Below, in pieces: positions 1-11,334 of a stretch of DNA of 64,000 bases. Position 1 is the stretch's first letter. Each line of letters opens with the position of its first letter. The stretch covers positions 372,001-436,000 of the forward strand of contig JANBVO010000017.1 of assembly GCA_030052745.1 (NCBI GenBank), written 5' to 3'. This DNA comes from Pleurostoma richardsiae (lineage: Eukaryota; Ascomycota; Sordariomycetes; Calosphaeriales; Pleurostomataceae). The position numbers and the translations under genes are program-made. The notes under the pieces were generated by a model. The model made no database searches, was not told the origin of the DNA, and saw nothing but the letters and a program-made list of their open reading frames with translations.

Positions 1-315
1 ACTGGGTAGGTTCTCGGGGTGGAAGTTAATGGGCCAGCCGTCATCGCCAAACACGCGGTCGTCAAACCCCTGATAGTCGTCTCGGGGAGCTATGATGCGG
101 CTGCGGTTGGCACCGGCATTCCTGTACTGGGCTGCGTCGTTGACGGTGTCGGGCCATGAGTACTTGGAGCTGTCGAAGAACTGGTGACTCAATGGGAAGT
201 CCTCCTGAGGATTGATCATGAGAGAGTCATCGCTTGAGTTTGCAGGCCCGGGCAAGACAACGGCGGCGCACGATGTGGCTCCAAGAAGGAGCGTGCGGAA
301 GAGAGTCTTCTTCAT
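1..315 (-). CDS. Secreted protein, N-terminal part (runs off the left edge)
   Basis: The reading frame opens with an ATG at 315 and stays open for 105 codons to the window edge, so the gene is partial. The first ~22 residues (MKKTLFRTLLLGATSCAAVV) form a basic start plus hydrophobic stretch typical of a secretion signal peptide. The mature part is polar and acidic, rich in D, N, P and aromatic residues, with one N-glycosylation-like NRS site. I do not recognise the family. The adjacent ~970 nt are non-coding, which fits a promoter reading leftward. That the protein is secreted is an inference from the signal peptide; the function cannot be told from this fragment. Confidence 0.6.
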   Translation of the reverse strand, partial: MKKTLFRTLLLGATSCAAVVLPGPANSSDDSLMINPQEDFPLSHQFFDSSKYSWPDTVNDAAQYRNAGANRSRIIAPRDDYQGFDDRVFGDDGWPINFHPENLPS

Positions 316-1284
316 CGCGAAGATCTGATAAGAAGGTGTGGTGCTAGAGGTCGATGTGTGTTAGAAAATGTGGTTAAGATAGCAGGGCAATGGCCTGTCC
401 TAGTAGTGAGAAGGTAGGAAGCTCGAGTACGAATAGTTGGCTGTCGAAGGGGAGATGCCCAAGTATTGTAAGAGAAGACCATGATTCAAAGGCGAAATGG
501 CCTTATTCTTTTATGATAGCACATCGGAGATGCATGTTCATTACTTCCAAACCGTGGTTCCAAACCGTGGAGAAAGCTTCCCTGCTCGGACATAGGTTGC
601 GAAGAGTACGGACACCGTGACCGAAGGCTCACGATCTCTGGCCCGGTAGAACTCGCAAAGCGAGGCACATTCCCACCAAGTCGAAGCACTGACCCAGAAA
701 CCGTCTTCTGCGGTTGTACCATGACGCAGGGAAACCGCAAGAAATTTACGGCATTCGCGGGTGAAAAGTATGTTGAGGACCGGATCTCTAAGAAATAGAG
801 TTCACTGTACGTTCGGTAGGATGAAGTCGCAGCTGGGCAGGCGAAGCGCCATCCACTTCATGCTGCTTACCTAGGATCACATGTTCATGGACAACTAATC
901 AGACTGCGTTCATGTCGAGCATCTTTCTCCGGCTCGCTCGTCGCTGCACCTGATGCTAGAGAGCGTGATACAAGTCTCCGGTCAAGCGTCTTTGAGGCAG
1001 CTGGTCGTGACGGCAACTCGTATAGGTGAGCAGGTAGTCACGTCAGATGGAGGATACAGGACTCTGAAGCGGCGCACTTGCGGCAACTGGACTAGAGGTC
1101 CGTGGCCCCCCCGCACATGTAGCTGGACACCGAACTCAGACACTGAAGCTGTGGGGGGCTGGTCAAGGATCGAGCATTGCTCGCGCGTGCATCTCACGGT
1201 GTGGGTTGAATGGAACCCCCATCGTCTATGATCGGTCTTTATTCTTTTTTAAACATCCAATCCGTACATCGGTAACACATGTGG
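316..1284. other. Intergenic, 969 nt; promoter of the secreted gene and 3' end of GPI16
   Basis: Only short, overlapping reading frames on both strands are present and none has a recognisable motif or plausible codon pattern. The left part should carry the promoter of the leftward secreted-protein gene, and the right end the 3' untranslated region of GPI16. I see no RNA gene or repeat here. Confidence 0.5.
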
Positions 1285-3322
1285 TCACTGCTTCTTCTCG
1301 ACGTGGCCGCCCTTCGCTTTTGCGGCTATTATCCTCTTCAGCTTGGTCTTCAACAACGACAGGCCGACCTCCGGTCCCTCGTCCGCCGCCACAAATCTCC
1401 TAACGATGATGTTAAACAAGCCACCGAAGGCCAGCGCGATTGCCGTTGATGTAAAGATGATGACGTTGTACGGCATACTGAAGTCCGGCGTCGGCAGGCT
1501 GAGCAGGAGCGTCGTCGTGCGCAGGTTCGAGACTGCGTGGTGCGATGGGTCGAGGATGGTGATGACAGCCGCCGCGACGTCAAACCCGCGGTTTGCGTCG
1601 GGCGGGTACTCGGTGTACCGCAAAATAGACTTCTCAAAGTCATACGTCAGGAACACCGTCGCGCCCGGCGGGATGACCATACGCAACTCGAGCTGCGTGC
1701 CGCGCGCCCGGTCGAGCGCTGGGCGGTAGTAGACCTCCTTTATCACGTCATTGTTGCTGCTGGTGCTGCTGTCTTGCTTCGCCGCGTTGTTCGCGGCAGT
1801 AGGGCCCTCCACAACGCGGGCCTCGAGAGTATGCAGATAGATACGCATGAACCATGGCAGCGACTCCATGTACACGAACTCGACGGCCTCATCAGCACTG
1901 GGGTTGCGCAGAATCGTCTGCACACCACCGCGCTCCTGGCCGTGGCCGGTGAAGCTGCGCTCGGCGTAGAGCGGGGGGGTATCAGGCTGGAGAAGCTCTT
2001 CGGCGTCTTTCCGGGCGGCCGCCGAGTCTTCATGCTCAACTCGGGGTAGTACAATCTCCGTACTCGTCTCTGGGTGGTCAACCTTGAAGCAACGAGATCG
2101 TCCATCGGGATTCTTAATCTCCTTCACGCCCTCTGACACGTAGACGCTGCGGGAGTTGGGCACCTGAAGGCAAAGAGGAGGGACGTCAGGGTCCGTAAGC
2201 GGGCAAACCCCCAAGATGGGCCGGCCGAAGATTTGGGAGAGTGACCAGTCCTGATTGGCGCTGTAGTCTGCAGGGAAGCATGTATCGTCACTGTTATATG
2301 GCTTGGACGTGTCGCACTTGAGCTCATGCCCTGGAGGCGGTCGCGGGATGGGGTTGTCTGACTATGGCGTTAGTGTCATGTTGACAGCTCATCACAGCAC
2401 AGAGCAGAACAGCAGAACCCCACCTCTTGGCCGTTTCGACCGCTCAATGTCTAGGACCATGTCGATAGACTGCTCGATCTCCAGCACACAGTCTCCCTCG
2501 GCGGGACATATCGGCCGGACATCGATAGCCATGCTTTGCCACGAGGAGTCGAATAGTTTGTGGCCATCAAGCAGCGTCGCAATACCCGCCTTGCCCTTGC
2601 ATGGCAGCAGCTTCAGGAATGGTGTCAGGTTCTCGGTGCACACCACCTCCCTCGGCAACGTTCCGTACAGCAGGTGCATGTTGTCTGGATCGGAGCTGAG
2701 GTGGTCACCTTCGGGCTGGAAGGACATGACGGGGCGGGTCGTGCGGGTGCCGTCGATGAAATTGAGGGATGCGCAGAATTGACCGGAGAGCGCATTGGTG
2801 AGGGTAAGCCACTTGTGATCGGCCCTACACGAGACAGGCAGTCCGATGTCAGCTACACGATGCAGTTCTCCGCAACATGGAGGAGCGAATGGGGGCGATG
2901 TCATACTCCTCGTCGTTGTCGGCCTCGAGCCACGCCCATAGCTCGACGCCTGTGCCGCCTTCTCTTGCGCCATTCCAGGGCCTCAACCCCCAGCTCTCGG
3001 CATCCCAGCGCCCCAGGCTGAATCGCAGGTGCAGCTCTCGCGTGTCGGCATGCTGGAGGATTTGGGCAAGCGACCTCGGGAAGAAGCGGAAATTGTGGGC
3101 GTCGAACTCGGCGAGGGAAGTGTTGGACCGGAAGTTGAAGCTGGCGAGGAGAGCGCCGAGCGGTAGGGGCCGCAGCACGAGCTGCTCATAGTAGTCGGAG
3201 GCGGCGGATGCGGGTATCACGAAACAGAGCAGCGAGAGAAGAAGACAAGCGAAGACGGAGGAGAAGGAAGAGGAGGAGGAGAAGGAGGAGGAGGAGAGAA
3301 AGGAAAGGCGCCGTGATGTCAT
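1285..3322 (-). CDS. GPI16: GPI transamidase subunit Gpi16 (PIG-T)
   Basis: Gpi16/PIG-T is the largest non-catalytic subunit of the ER-membrane GPI transamidase, which moves a GPI anchor onto proteins. Three exons give 629 residues: 3322-2907, 2824-2424 and 2357-1285, with introns of 82 and 66 nt. Both splices restore family-typical runs (..NDEEADHKWLTLTN.. and ..KRPRDNPIPRPPPGHE..). Visible are a signal peptide with an unusual Ser/Phe-rich run, the block SLNFIDGTR, the ENLTPFLKLLPCKGKAG block, ESLPWFMRIYLHTL and one C-terminal transmembrane helix (MPYNVIIFTSTAIALAFGGL) followed by a basic lumen-distal tail. An upstream in-frame ATG would add 57 residues before the signal peptide, so I chose 3322. 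It is divergent from LUC7 with 504 nt between. Identification is secure. Confidence 0.93.
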
Positions 3323-3826
3323 CGTGAAATGCCGCTGCTGTCCATCGGGCCCCTCGACTCGGGTCAGGAATGATCGCGTTGGGCGGTCCAGAAAGGGCGT
3401 GCGGCGCATCGGCGAAGCTGAAGCTGGCAAAACAGGACAAGAGGACACCAGGCCCGAAAGCTGGGGTCTGCGCTTGCAGGGATCCGCACCCATGCTAAGC
3501 TAAGCTTAAGTAAGGTACGTACCTTCTAGAGCACGTACCTATCGTCTGCAGTACAGGGCCACTGCACCCCTGATTGGCTCTTGCAGTGGTGGCGGGGCAG
3601 CCTTGCGAGGCGGCTGAGAATTTCGCCGACACTGGGACGGTACGTACTCCGTCCTTCGTGAATACCACTCTACACCAATTTCCAGCCTCATACAACCTCA
3701 GCGACACCGAAGCGCACCGTAACCAGTCCAGAGAGACCCGAGACGCCTGGATCGCAGTCGCGTACTTCCATCCACCTCCTCCATACTCCCGAACCGTCGT
3801 CCGCGCTTCGGTAAAGTCTCTTTGCC
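3323..3826. promoter_or_regulatory. Bidirectional promoter between GPI16 and LUC7
   Basis: The 504 nt between two divergent core genes must contain both promoters. It holds a perfect 14-nt palindrome AAGGTACGTACCTT at 3512-3525, a half copy (ACGTACCT) shortly after, and a second TACGTA core inside GACGGTACGTACTCCGTC at about 3636-3653. A CT-rich stretch (3770-3800) lies just before the LUC7 start. Binding factors are unknown to me. Confidence 0.5.
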
Positions 3827-4790
3827 ATGGCTGCGGAGCAGAGGAAGCTGCTCGGTAAGTCGAATCTTCGTCTCCCCCTCCCAGCCCCGCGAACCCGTCA
3901 TCATGCCGCAGCCCGACTTGGAAAGATCCTAACATGACATAACTGTAGAGCAGCTCATGGGCGGCGGCGCCACTTCCCGCAGCGCGCAGCTCTCCCTCAC
4001 CGACCCCAAAGTCTGCCGCTCCTACATCGCCGGCACCTGCCCCCACGACCTCTTCACCAACACGAAGCAAGACCTTGGGCCCTGCCCCAAGGTGCACTCC
4101 GAGGCCCTCAAGGCCGAGTACGAGGGCCTGCCCGATCAGGAGCGGAAGCGCCTCGGCTTCGAGTACGACTACATGCGTGACCTGCAGAAGTACATCGAGG
4201 AGTGCAACCGGCGCATCGACAGCGCCCAGCGCCGCCTGGAGAAGACCCCCGACGAGATCCGCCAGACCAACGTCCTGCTCAAGTCCATCTCCGACCTCGG
4301 CGCCACCATCGCCAACGGCCTGCTCGAGGTCGAGGTCCTCGGCGAGCTGGGGGAGGTCGGCCGCGCCTACGACGAGTTCTTCCGCGTGCGCCAGGCCATG
4401 CAGGCCCGCCTTGAGCGCGAGCGCGAGCTCAAGGCCCTGAGCGACACCTCCGGCCCCTCGGGCCACCAGAAGCTGCAGGTCTGCGACGTCTGCGGCGCCT
4501 ACCTGTCGCGGCTCGACAACGACAGGCGGCTAGCTGATCACTTCTACGGCAAGATGCACCTGGGCTACGCGCAGATGCGTAAGACCTACGAGTCTTTCCC
4601 CAAGGAAATGAGAGGCCGGTCACGGCCCAGTATGATGTCCGGCGGGGACGGCGACTCTGAGATGGGTGGCGTGCCGACGGGGCCAGGCGGCGACCGCGGC
4701 GGAGATTGGGGAAGAGGACCAAGAGGGCCGAGAGGTCCGGGAGGAGGCGGGTACCGGGGTCGCGGCGGCAGGGGGTATCGCGGCTGGTAG
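3827..4790 (+). CDS. LUC7: Luc7-like U1 snRNP splicing factor
   Basis: Luc7 is a U1 snRNP component that helps select 5' splice sites. Two exons, 3827-3854 and 3949-4790, give 289 residues; the 94-nt intron has a clear CTAAC branch site and the splice gives the conserved start MAAEQRKLLEQLMG. The first CCCH zinc finger spans roughly residues 30-52 (C..YIAGTCPHDLF...GPCPKVH); the second, C2H2-like finger is at about 180-205 (CDVCGAYL...H..GKMHLGY). Between them lies a helical, probably coiled-coil region. The last ~55 residues are a Gly/Arg-rich RGG tail, common in Luc7 proteins where RS or RGG tails mediate RNA binding. Single-copy, nuclear, core gene; no oddities apart from very high GC in the second exon. 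Confidence 0.95.
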
Positions 4791-5300
4791 GCTGATTTGG
4801 GCGTTGTGATGACAACATCGGGACTACAGATTGAGGAGAGGAGATGCGGGCGAGCCACCTTCGTCCTGTAGTGGTTCATGCACCGTCGGGATTTGCCTCT
4901 TCCTCAAAATTTGGGCGCGGGATTCATGGAATTGCATCGAGAAGCGCGTGGCGTTTAAGGATGGTGGCATTTTGCCGTGTATCTATGGTTTGGGAGTGTA
5001 TGGAAACCCTGCTTGGAACGTTCGATGCGTGTAAGGCCTGGTATTTAGTCGGGGTTCTGTAACTTTGGCACCGGCAAAAACGACTCTTCGCAAATATACA
5101 GGATGCTCAAATTATAATGACTGCTGCTCAAGAACCCCAGTCTGGTCATCTTTTTACTCCATGGCTAAGCACACTGCTTTTTCATTGGGTATTGTATGTA
5201 GGGTATGTGCTTCATCTGCCTTGGTAACCATGCCAAGCCGTAACACTGCTGCCATGTATCATCTCAGTGCTCAGGACAATCGAGGATCGTATTCTCAGCG
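4791..5300. other. Convergent intergenic region, 510 nt
   Basis: This lies between the 3' ends of LUC7 and the RGG protein gene. It is moderately AT-rich compared with the flanking coding DNA and contains only short spurious frames. It should hold two 3' untranslated regions. I see no gene, RNA or repeat. Confidence 0.5.
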
Positions 5301-6581
5301 CTATGACTGCTCCGCAGCTTTGGCGTCGATCGCCTCCATCTCGTCGTCCCACTTTCCAGTCAGGGGGGAGGGCAGCTCCGCTGCCGGCTCCTTGATCTCA
5401 GCCTTCGCGGGAGTGTCCACAGGGGCCTTCTTCGGAGGCAGCGCCGGGAAGTCATCGGTCGAGAGGGACGGCTGCTGAGCAGTGCCCGACGACCCGGACC
5501 CGTTCGCGCCAGGTACGCCATCGCCGTTCCGCTCCCCTCCGTACCCGCCACGGCCGCCGCGGCCACCACGCACGCCTCCGCCTCTGCCACCACGCCCCCC
5601 CCTTCCCCGGCCGTGGAAGAAGTCCGTATCGTCGTTCCCACCCGCGAACTTGCTCCCCGCCAGGCCCCCGCCTCTCGCCGTGCCCCGCACGCCGCCGTTC
5701 GCGCCTCTGAACGCGCCCGCGCCCCTCCTCCTGTCCTCCTCCGCCTCCCGCTCCTCCTTCCCCTCGTCCCACCCGCCGTCCTTCATCCCCATCGCCTTGA
5801 GCTTCCGCTCCCTGTTCCGCGCCCGCTCGTCGTCCATCTTCTTCCTGTCCTCGTCCGCGCGCTTCCGCCGCTCCGCCTCCTCGGCGCGCCGGCGCCGCGC
5901 CTCCTCCATCCCGCGCTCGTACGCGATGGCGTGGTCGCGCTCGTCGCGCGACGCCTGCTCGAAGCGCCGCGCCTTCTCGGCCGAGAGGATGCGCATCTTC
6001 TCCATCTTGGCCGCGAGCTCCTCGTCGGTCAGCTTCGTGCGCGGGTTGGCGCCGGACTGCAGGCGGGCGTTGGGGTTCGCCGGCTTGTCCTTTGCGGGCG
6101 CGGCGGGGGCGGGGGCCGTCGAGGTGGTCGCCGCGGGGCTTGCTGTGCCCGGCGGCGCGGGCGACGCGTTGCTAGGGGCGGCAGAGGCATGGCTGCTCGC
6201 GGGCGCAGAGGGCGTAGAGGAGGAGGGCTGGGAGGTGGTGGTGTCGCCGTGGTTGTGGCTCTTGCTGCTTGCGTGTTGCTTGTGGGGTTTGTGTGAAGGT
6301 TGTTTCGCGTGACGCGATTGCGCGAGCGACTTGGGGGCTTTTGGCGGCTCAGGTGTCGCGCCGCCTCCCGCTTGCGACGCAGGCTTCGCCGCGTCAGGTT
6401 GGCTTGCAGGGACTGAGGGCGCTGAGGCCTCGTCTGCAGGGTGCTTTGCTTCTGCCTCTTCAGGAGGGGCCTGGGGTGGTGGTGGTCCCGGTTCTGCTGG
6501 CCGCGACTCTTCGACGGCGGCAGGCTCGAAGTCGTCGGCGAAGAGATCGTCGTCGGTGCGGCCGTTGAACTGGTCCTCCAT
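5301..6581 (-). CDS. Conserved coiled-coil, RGG-rich protein (function unknown)
   Basis: One exon of 426 residues beginning MEDQFNGRTDDDLFADDFEP. The N-terminal ~185 residues are a low-complexity Pro/Ala/Ser/Gln linker. Residues ~185-280 are a charged helix starting LTDEELAAKMEKMRILSAEK, very rich in E, R, K and A and probably a coiled coil. Residues ~300-365 carry repeated RGG/RGRGG motifs typical of RNA binding, and the C-terminus has a DFPALPPKK motif followed by an acidic tail. Filamentous fungi have orthologues usually annotated only as a conserved lysine-rich protein. RNA or ribosome association is my inference from RGG plus DFPALP motifs. The antisense strand is also open for long stretches because of the GC-rich composition; I treat that as a shadow. 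Confidence 0.8.
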   Translation of the reverse strand: MEDQFNGRTDDDLFADDFEPAAVEESRPAEPGPPPPQAPPEEAEAKHPADEASAPSVPASQPDAAKPASQAGGGATPEPPKAPKSLAQSRHAKQPSHKPHKQHASSKSHNHGDTTTSQPSSSTPSAPASSHASAAPSNASPAPPGTASPAATTSTAPAPAAPAKDKPANPNARLQSGANPRTKLTDEELAAKMEKMRILSAEKARRFEQASRDERDHAIAYERGMEEARRRRAEEAERRKRADEDRKKMDDERARNRERKLKAMGMKDGGWDEGKEEREAEEDRRRGAGAFRGANGGVRGTARGGGLAGSKFAGGNDDTDFFHGRGRGGRGGRGGGVRGGRGGRGGYGGERNGDGVPGANGSGSSGTAQQPSLSTDDFPALPPKKAPVDTPAKAEIKEPAAELPSPLTGKWDDEMEAIDAKAAEQS

Positions 6582-6954
6582 TGTGAGGGGATAAGGATGA
6601 CAGTAGATCTTTCAGTAAGCTTGAAGAACACAAGAGGAAGCAAACAAACTGCCAAGAGTATGTGCGCTCGTGCAGGTGAAACTATGACGATCTGGCAAAA
6701 GTGAATTTCCAGGGTCCTGCTGAGAGAATGGCGGTCGTCACTGGGGCAGATGGAGGGGCGAGCGGGGCACGGACGGGAAGGCGCCGCTGCCGGGCCGTCT
6801 GCTTCTCAGCCGGAGTCTTGACAGATGGCGGACAGGTGGCAGCTGAATTGTTGACTCTCCACGCTGCCGCGAGTGCACGTTGCTCGTTTGCGAGCAGTGA
6901 ACACAGCGTGAGATTCTGAAAGTGCGAGACCTGAGTATTGCATCCACTGCCGGG
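6582..6954. promoter_or_regulatory. Bidirectional promoter, RGG protein / DUF218 gene
   Basis: This is the 373-nt gap between two divergent ATGs. It contains no supported frame. The segment 6740-6850 is GC-rich and the segment next to 6582 is A-rich, as expected for fungal promoters. No distinct operator recognised. Confidence 0.45.
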
Positions 6955-7659
6955 ATGGGCGACAGCACAGTTCTCACACAGGATACCGACCGGGCGTCTG
7001 CCCCGCAAGGAGGACCTGAATCTGTTGACCACGATGCCTCCCTGGTCTACAACTACCACAGAATGGACATGTCCCTCCACTCCGCGGACGCTATCTTCTG
7101 CCTCTGCAGCCTCGATCTCCGTGTCGCTGCTCGCGCTGCACAGCTATGGCTCGACGGACTGGCGCCCTACCTCATCTACTCGGGCGGCTCCGGCAAGCTG
7201 ACAGCAGATCGCTTCACCGAGCCCGAGGCCGTCATCTTTGCCGGCGTCGCCCGCACCATGGGCGTCCCAGAGGACCGCATCCTTGTGGAGCCGCTGTCTG
7301 CCAACACGGGCGAGAATGTGCGCTTCACCCATGCCCTTCTCGGAGGCAAGGGACTCCGGCCCAGGTCGCTCATCCTCGTGCAGAAGCCGTACATGGAGCG
7401 GCGCACGTACGCGACATTTCGGAAGCAGTGGCCGGACCCGGATACAGAGTTCACGGTGACGTCGCCGCTGCTGGAGTTCGAGGAGTATCCAGACGCGGAC
7501 AACCCGAGAGACTTGGTCATCAACATCATGGTGGGCGATCTGGTGCGCATTCGAGAGTATCCAGCCCGAGGCTTCCAGATCCCGCAGGATATAGCCGATG
7601 AGGTTTGGAACGCTGGCCGGCGGCTGATAGCTGCTGGATACGATAGCCACCTGCCGTGA
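6955..7659 (+). CDS. DUF218 / YdcF-like protein
   Basis: A 234-residue protein in a single exon. The first ATG in frame is at 6955; the frame is open further upstream but without ATG. The DUF218 (YdcF/SanA-like) fold is recognised from the ordered motifs ADAIFCLCSLD near residue 44, LIYSGGSGKLT near 71, the TEPEAVIFA helix, VEPLSANTGENVRFT near 110, and KPYMERRTYATF near 147. This superfamily has a Rossmann-like fold; E. coli YdcF binds S-adenosylmethionine, and SanA-type members act at the envelope. The fungal protein has no signal peptide or membrane segment, so it is probably cytosolic. The precise reaction is unknown. It is convergent with the beta-galactosidase gene, 283 nt away. Confidence 0.85.
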   Translation: MGDSTVLTQDTDRASAPQGGPESVDHDASLVYNYHRMDMSLHSADAIFCLCSLDLRVAARAAQLWLDGLAPYLIYSGGSGKLTADRFTEPEAVIFAGVARTMGVPEDRILVEPLSANTGENVRFTHALLGGKGLRPRSLILVQKPYMERRTYATFRKQWPDPDTEFTVTSPLLEFEEYPDADNPRDLVINIMVGDLVRIREYPARGFQIPQDIADEVWNAGRRLIAAGYDSHLP

Positions 7660-7942
7660 CTCCAGTGATTCTCTCCCGTCATGCTATCCCCCGCTCTTGA
7701 TGTCGCCTGCTGTGTGTGGAGTCTTCCAGGACGTCTCATTGCCGAGGCTCACCAGCATCTCAGGATTATTCTACGCACGAGTTCGCTCAAGGTTGTGGAC
7801 TGGTGCCTCGCAAGCGTTTTATATCAGCTGTGTTGGCCCTGATACTTTAGACGCATAGAAAGGGACCACTGGACAGGCGAGATCTGTTATTTGATTCCAG
7901 TTTCGGAAAAACTTGTGGCTACATGATCCCTCGGACTCCGAA

Positions 7943-10900
7943 TCACGCGTACAGCAATCTGTCTTCTGTCCATTCAGGCCGAAGATACGCGCTGTCGAAC
8001 CCCATGTCGTACCCACTGCTGTGCACATAGTCCAACTTCCACTGGAAGTCGATCTCCGCCCCAGCTGCATTCTGACCCCAGAGGGTGACAGCGATGGTGT
8101 TGTCTCCGCTGTAATCGAGAATCCCAGGTGGTACCGGGAAGTCGACCTGGTTGCCGATGTACGGGTTGAAGCGTCCATACTGGTACCCGTTCACGAACAG
8201 GAGGGCTCGGAGCTGGTTGCCTCCAGCAGACCCAGACGGCACGCCAAAGATGAAGGAGATCGAGACGTCCAAGCCTGCCGGCACCTTCAGAGGGACGACA
8301 GTGCGGAATACGCGAACTCCCGCTCCCGCAATGCCGAGCGTGCCGGTATCTGTGCTCCTGACCGGCCAGTCCGCGTCTGGGTAGCCGGGGAGGTGCGTCC
8401 CCACACGCTCTGCGTACAGCCCTCCCTCGTTGAGAGGTCCCCGAACCGGGTCGATATTCTCCTCCCCGCCCGCTGTGCCGGCTATCTCCCACCTCGAAAA
8501 GCTGTATCCCGCTCCGCCCCCGCTACGGTCTGAAGGTCCAACTAAGGTGGCATTTGTGATGCCTCTGGGGTTCAGCGCGGCATCTCGGAGGTCATGGCCC
8601 GAGTTGTCCATCAACACTACAAGAACGTTGTCGTCTCCATTGTCGCTTAGAGTGGCGTTGGCGAATGAGAATGTGGTGGCTCCGTCTCCCGAGTAAGAGA
8701 GACCGAGATACGACCCGATATACTGCCCGTTGAGCCACGCGGAATACCCAAAGGCGTTGCCGCCTGTGATGTTCAAGTACACGTCCGTCGGGGGTTCGTC
8801 CGTAGTCGGAAACGTTGCGCGGTAGATGTGATTGCCGACGTGGATGCCGTACTCGTCGACGTACAGAACGGGGTTGTTGGGATCGGGCTTGACGGAATTG
8901 GTCGTGTTGGTCTTATTGGCAACTACGCTGCTGTCAGCGTCGGGCTATCGAAGCTGCCCGCTGGGGGCTTACCGATCCATGTGCTGCTCGAGGCGGTGTA
9001 GTTCGCCTGGATCTCTGGCAGACTGTCTTGATATCTCCACGGTCCCAGCTCAGGAAGGGCAAATTCGGTTGGGTTGTCAAGCTTGGCTGTGACTATCCCG
9101 CCATTACGCGAGAGCAACTGCAACTTCTTTCCGTTCCACGAGATGGAGCAGGCTTTCTTGGGCGCAAACACAGTGATAGTGGTGGAGTTGTCGACATCAC
9201 CTACCAATTCAAGCGTCCTCGTCTTTTGATTCAGTGTTGCCGATCGCACGAGATACGGGCCATGCACCAGGACTTGTTTACCCGTCAGCCTGGCTACTTC
9301 ATCGGTAGCGGTTCCGAATGGGCTCACCCGTGTTGTTTTCGGGTGCCATGGGGTCATTGCTGAGTGTCGGCGCCCAGAACAAGTACGCTGTGCTTCTGTC
9401 AAGAATAGCGACATGAGAGCCATCAGCCAAGTCGACTAGCGTCATCCCTTGAACGTTGGCGAAGTTTACGGTGACATTGCTCGCTCCGGGGAACACCTTG
9501 ACTGCAGAAGAACCCCCAGCCGACTGTGGCGGCACGGTGGCGCCTTTCACGCCGCTCACGGTGAACTCTCCTGATTCCCCAGTTGGAACCCAGAGAGCGA
9601 GGATCTCCTTGCCGTCGATGACGGAGTACGTCAGAACCTCCGCAGTTGAATAAACGAGCCTCTTGCTGCCAAACTTGAAATCCGTCACGATGATCTTTGC
9701 CTGGTGGCCGTTGATGGCTATGCTGCCACCATATCGGGGAATGGACAGCACGCCTTCGGACGTGTTTACCTTGAGTGAAAACGCCTCGAGCGTGCTTGAC
9801 GGGGAGTAGGCATGCATCGTGACGTAGAAGGCGGCGTTCGTCTCAGGGTTACGCAGTTCAGCAGTGGTGATGGCAGTGTTACTGGTGTAGCTCGTGTCGT
9901 TGCCGATGCGGTCCGTCATGGCGAGGTCTCGCGCCACGCGCGTGAACATGGTTAGCAGCTTGGTCTCGTAATACTTACTGCCGATGGCTCTGTTCTCAGA
10001 GACTGGTGACGAGTAGTCGTAGCTGGAGGCGACTACGGGTGCGGCAAGCCATCCCCAGTTTGTGCCGCCGTACAGCATGTACAGAGAGATAGCCGAGACG
10101 CGCTGATAGATCAGGTTGCGGTAGAATAAGTTGGCGAAGTCAGCGCCGATGTCATTGGGGCATCCTCCTTCCGGCCCGCCCCAGGGGTTGTATGAGCCGC
10201 CCTGGAACTCGGGCATGAAGTTTGGCTGCGTGGGAGACTGCTTGGTGAAGTACGTGTAGTACTCCGCGACCTGGTACGCGACGTACTCCCCATTCGTGCC
10301 GGTACACTCGCTGAGGTTGCAACTCCAGCAGGACGGGTAGCTGTCAAGACCTACGACATCCACATTACCAGTCACGTTGGAGAAGTCCTTCGACCAAGAG
10401 TAGCCGTTCATGTTCGGGGCGTTGTAGGTCAAGGGAATGTCGATGCCGCTTGCCCGGGCGCCATCCTCCAGGAGCTGCATGTAGTTGTCTATAGTCGGAT
10501 TGGGCGTCCTGGAAGCGATATTCTCCCACTGTCCGCTCAGCTCGTTTTCAATCTGGAAGAGGATGACATTCCCGCCGTTAGTGATGAGGTGGGGCTTGAT
10601 GATCTCCGAGACGGCGCTCCAGTACGGGGTCCACGCAGCTGTGTACCGAGCGTCGTCGTTCCTGAGAGTGCCGTATTCGCCGGTGGTCACCCACAGCGGG
10701 AAGCCTCCCGCGTTGGCTTCGGCGTTCACATAGGGCCCCGGTCGAATTATCATGTACATACCAAGCTCCTTTGCGAGAGTCATGATTGACGTGAAGTTGT
10801 GCGCGCCGCTCGTGAAGTCTAGTGCATCTTGCGAGGGGCTATGGTAGCCCCAGTGGTTGTAGATAGAGAAGGCATTGAAACTGCCGAGCCGGTTAGGTTT

Positions 10901-11334
10901 GCCAGCACTATCTCGCCGGAAGCCAGACTTACCCTGCTGCCTTGACCTTCTCGAGCAGGTCTCGCCAAAGTTCAGGCCTTGAAGTGTGTCAGGAATGCTT
11001 GATGTCGTGGTTGAAGCGGCTTTGCTTACACCGGGTATCGCCAGTAGTGAAACTGCACATGAGCCGACTGCTCAAGGTCTTAGGATAGACTTGAGGACTG
11101 GACTTACTTCTCCAGAGAACACAAAGAGCCTCTGGTCATTAACGATGAAGCTATAGTGATCCCTATACGCAGCCGTCAGTCAGGCTGACAGCCGTAGGAG
11201 AATGATCCTTGAGCTTACCACTCCACGATGGAGGTCAATCCATCGTCATGAATCGTCCACTGATCCTGTGCACTCGCCAGTCCAGCGGCTTGGATTGCCC
11301 ATAGGAGGGTTACCAACTGCCAGGCGACCACCAT
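7943..11334 (-). CDS. Secreted beta-galactosidase, glycoside hydrolase family 35
   Basis: A lacA-type extracellular beta-galactosidase that removes terminal beta-galactosyl residues from plant polysaccharides. Seven exons: 11334-11219, 11162-11108, 11052-11030, 10977-10933, 10880-9328, 9272-8973 and 8922-7943, giving 1023 residues, the usual fungal length. The first 22 residues are a signal peptide ending ASA. The start of the TIM barrel is spread over three tiny exons (55, 23 and 45 nt); each junction restores family sequence ([40 protein letters not shown]). The IENE motif supplies the acid/base Glu near residue 193, and MPEFQGG the nucleophile Glu near 304. The exon 5/6 splice restores [13 protein letters not shown]; the 6/7 splice restores TWIVANKT. 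Several N-glycosylation sites are present. Regulation is not visible. Confidence 0.92.

Noticed and set aside
3495-4466. 323-codon minus-strand frame antisense to LUC7
   Set aside because: It mirrors a GC-rich coding exon, has Leu/Gly/Val-rich low-complexity translation and no motif; LUC7 on the other strand is certain.
5482-6312. 276-codon plus-strand frame antisense to the RGG protein
   Set aside because: Pro/Ser/Arg-rich shadow of a repetitive GC-rich gene.
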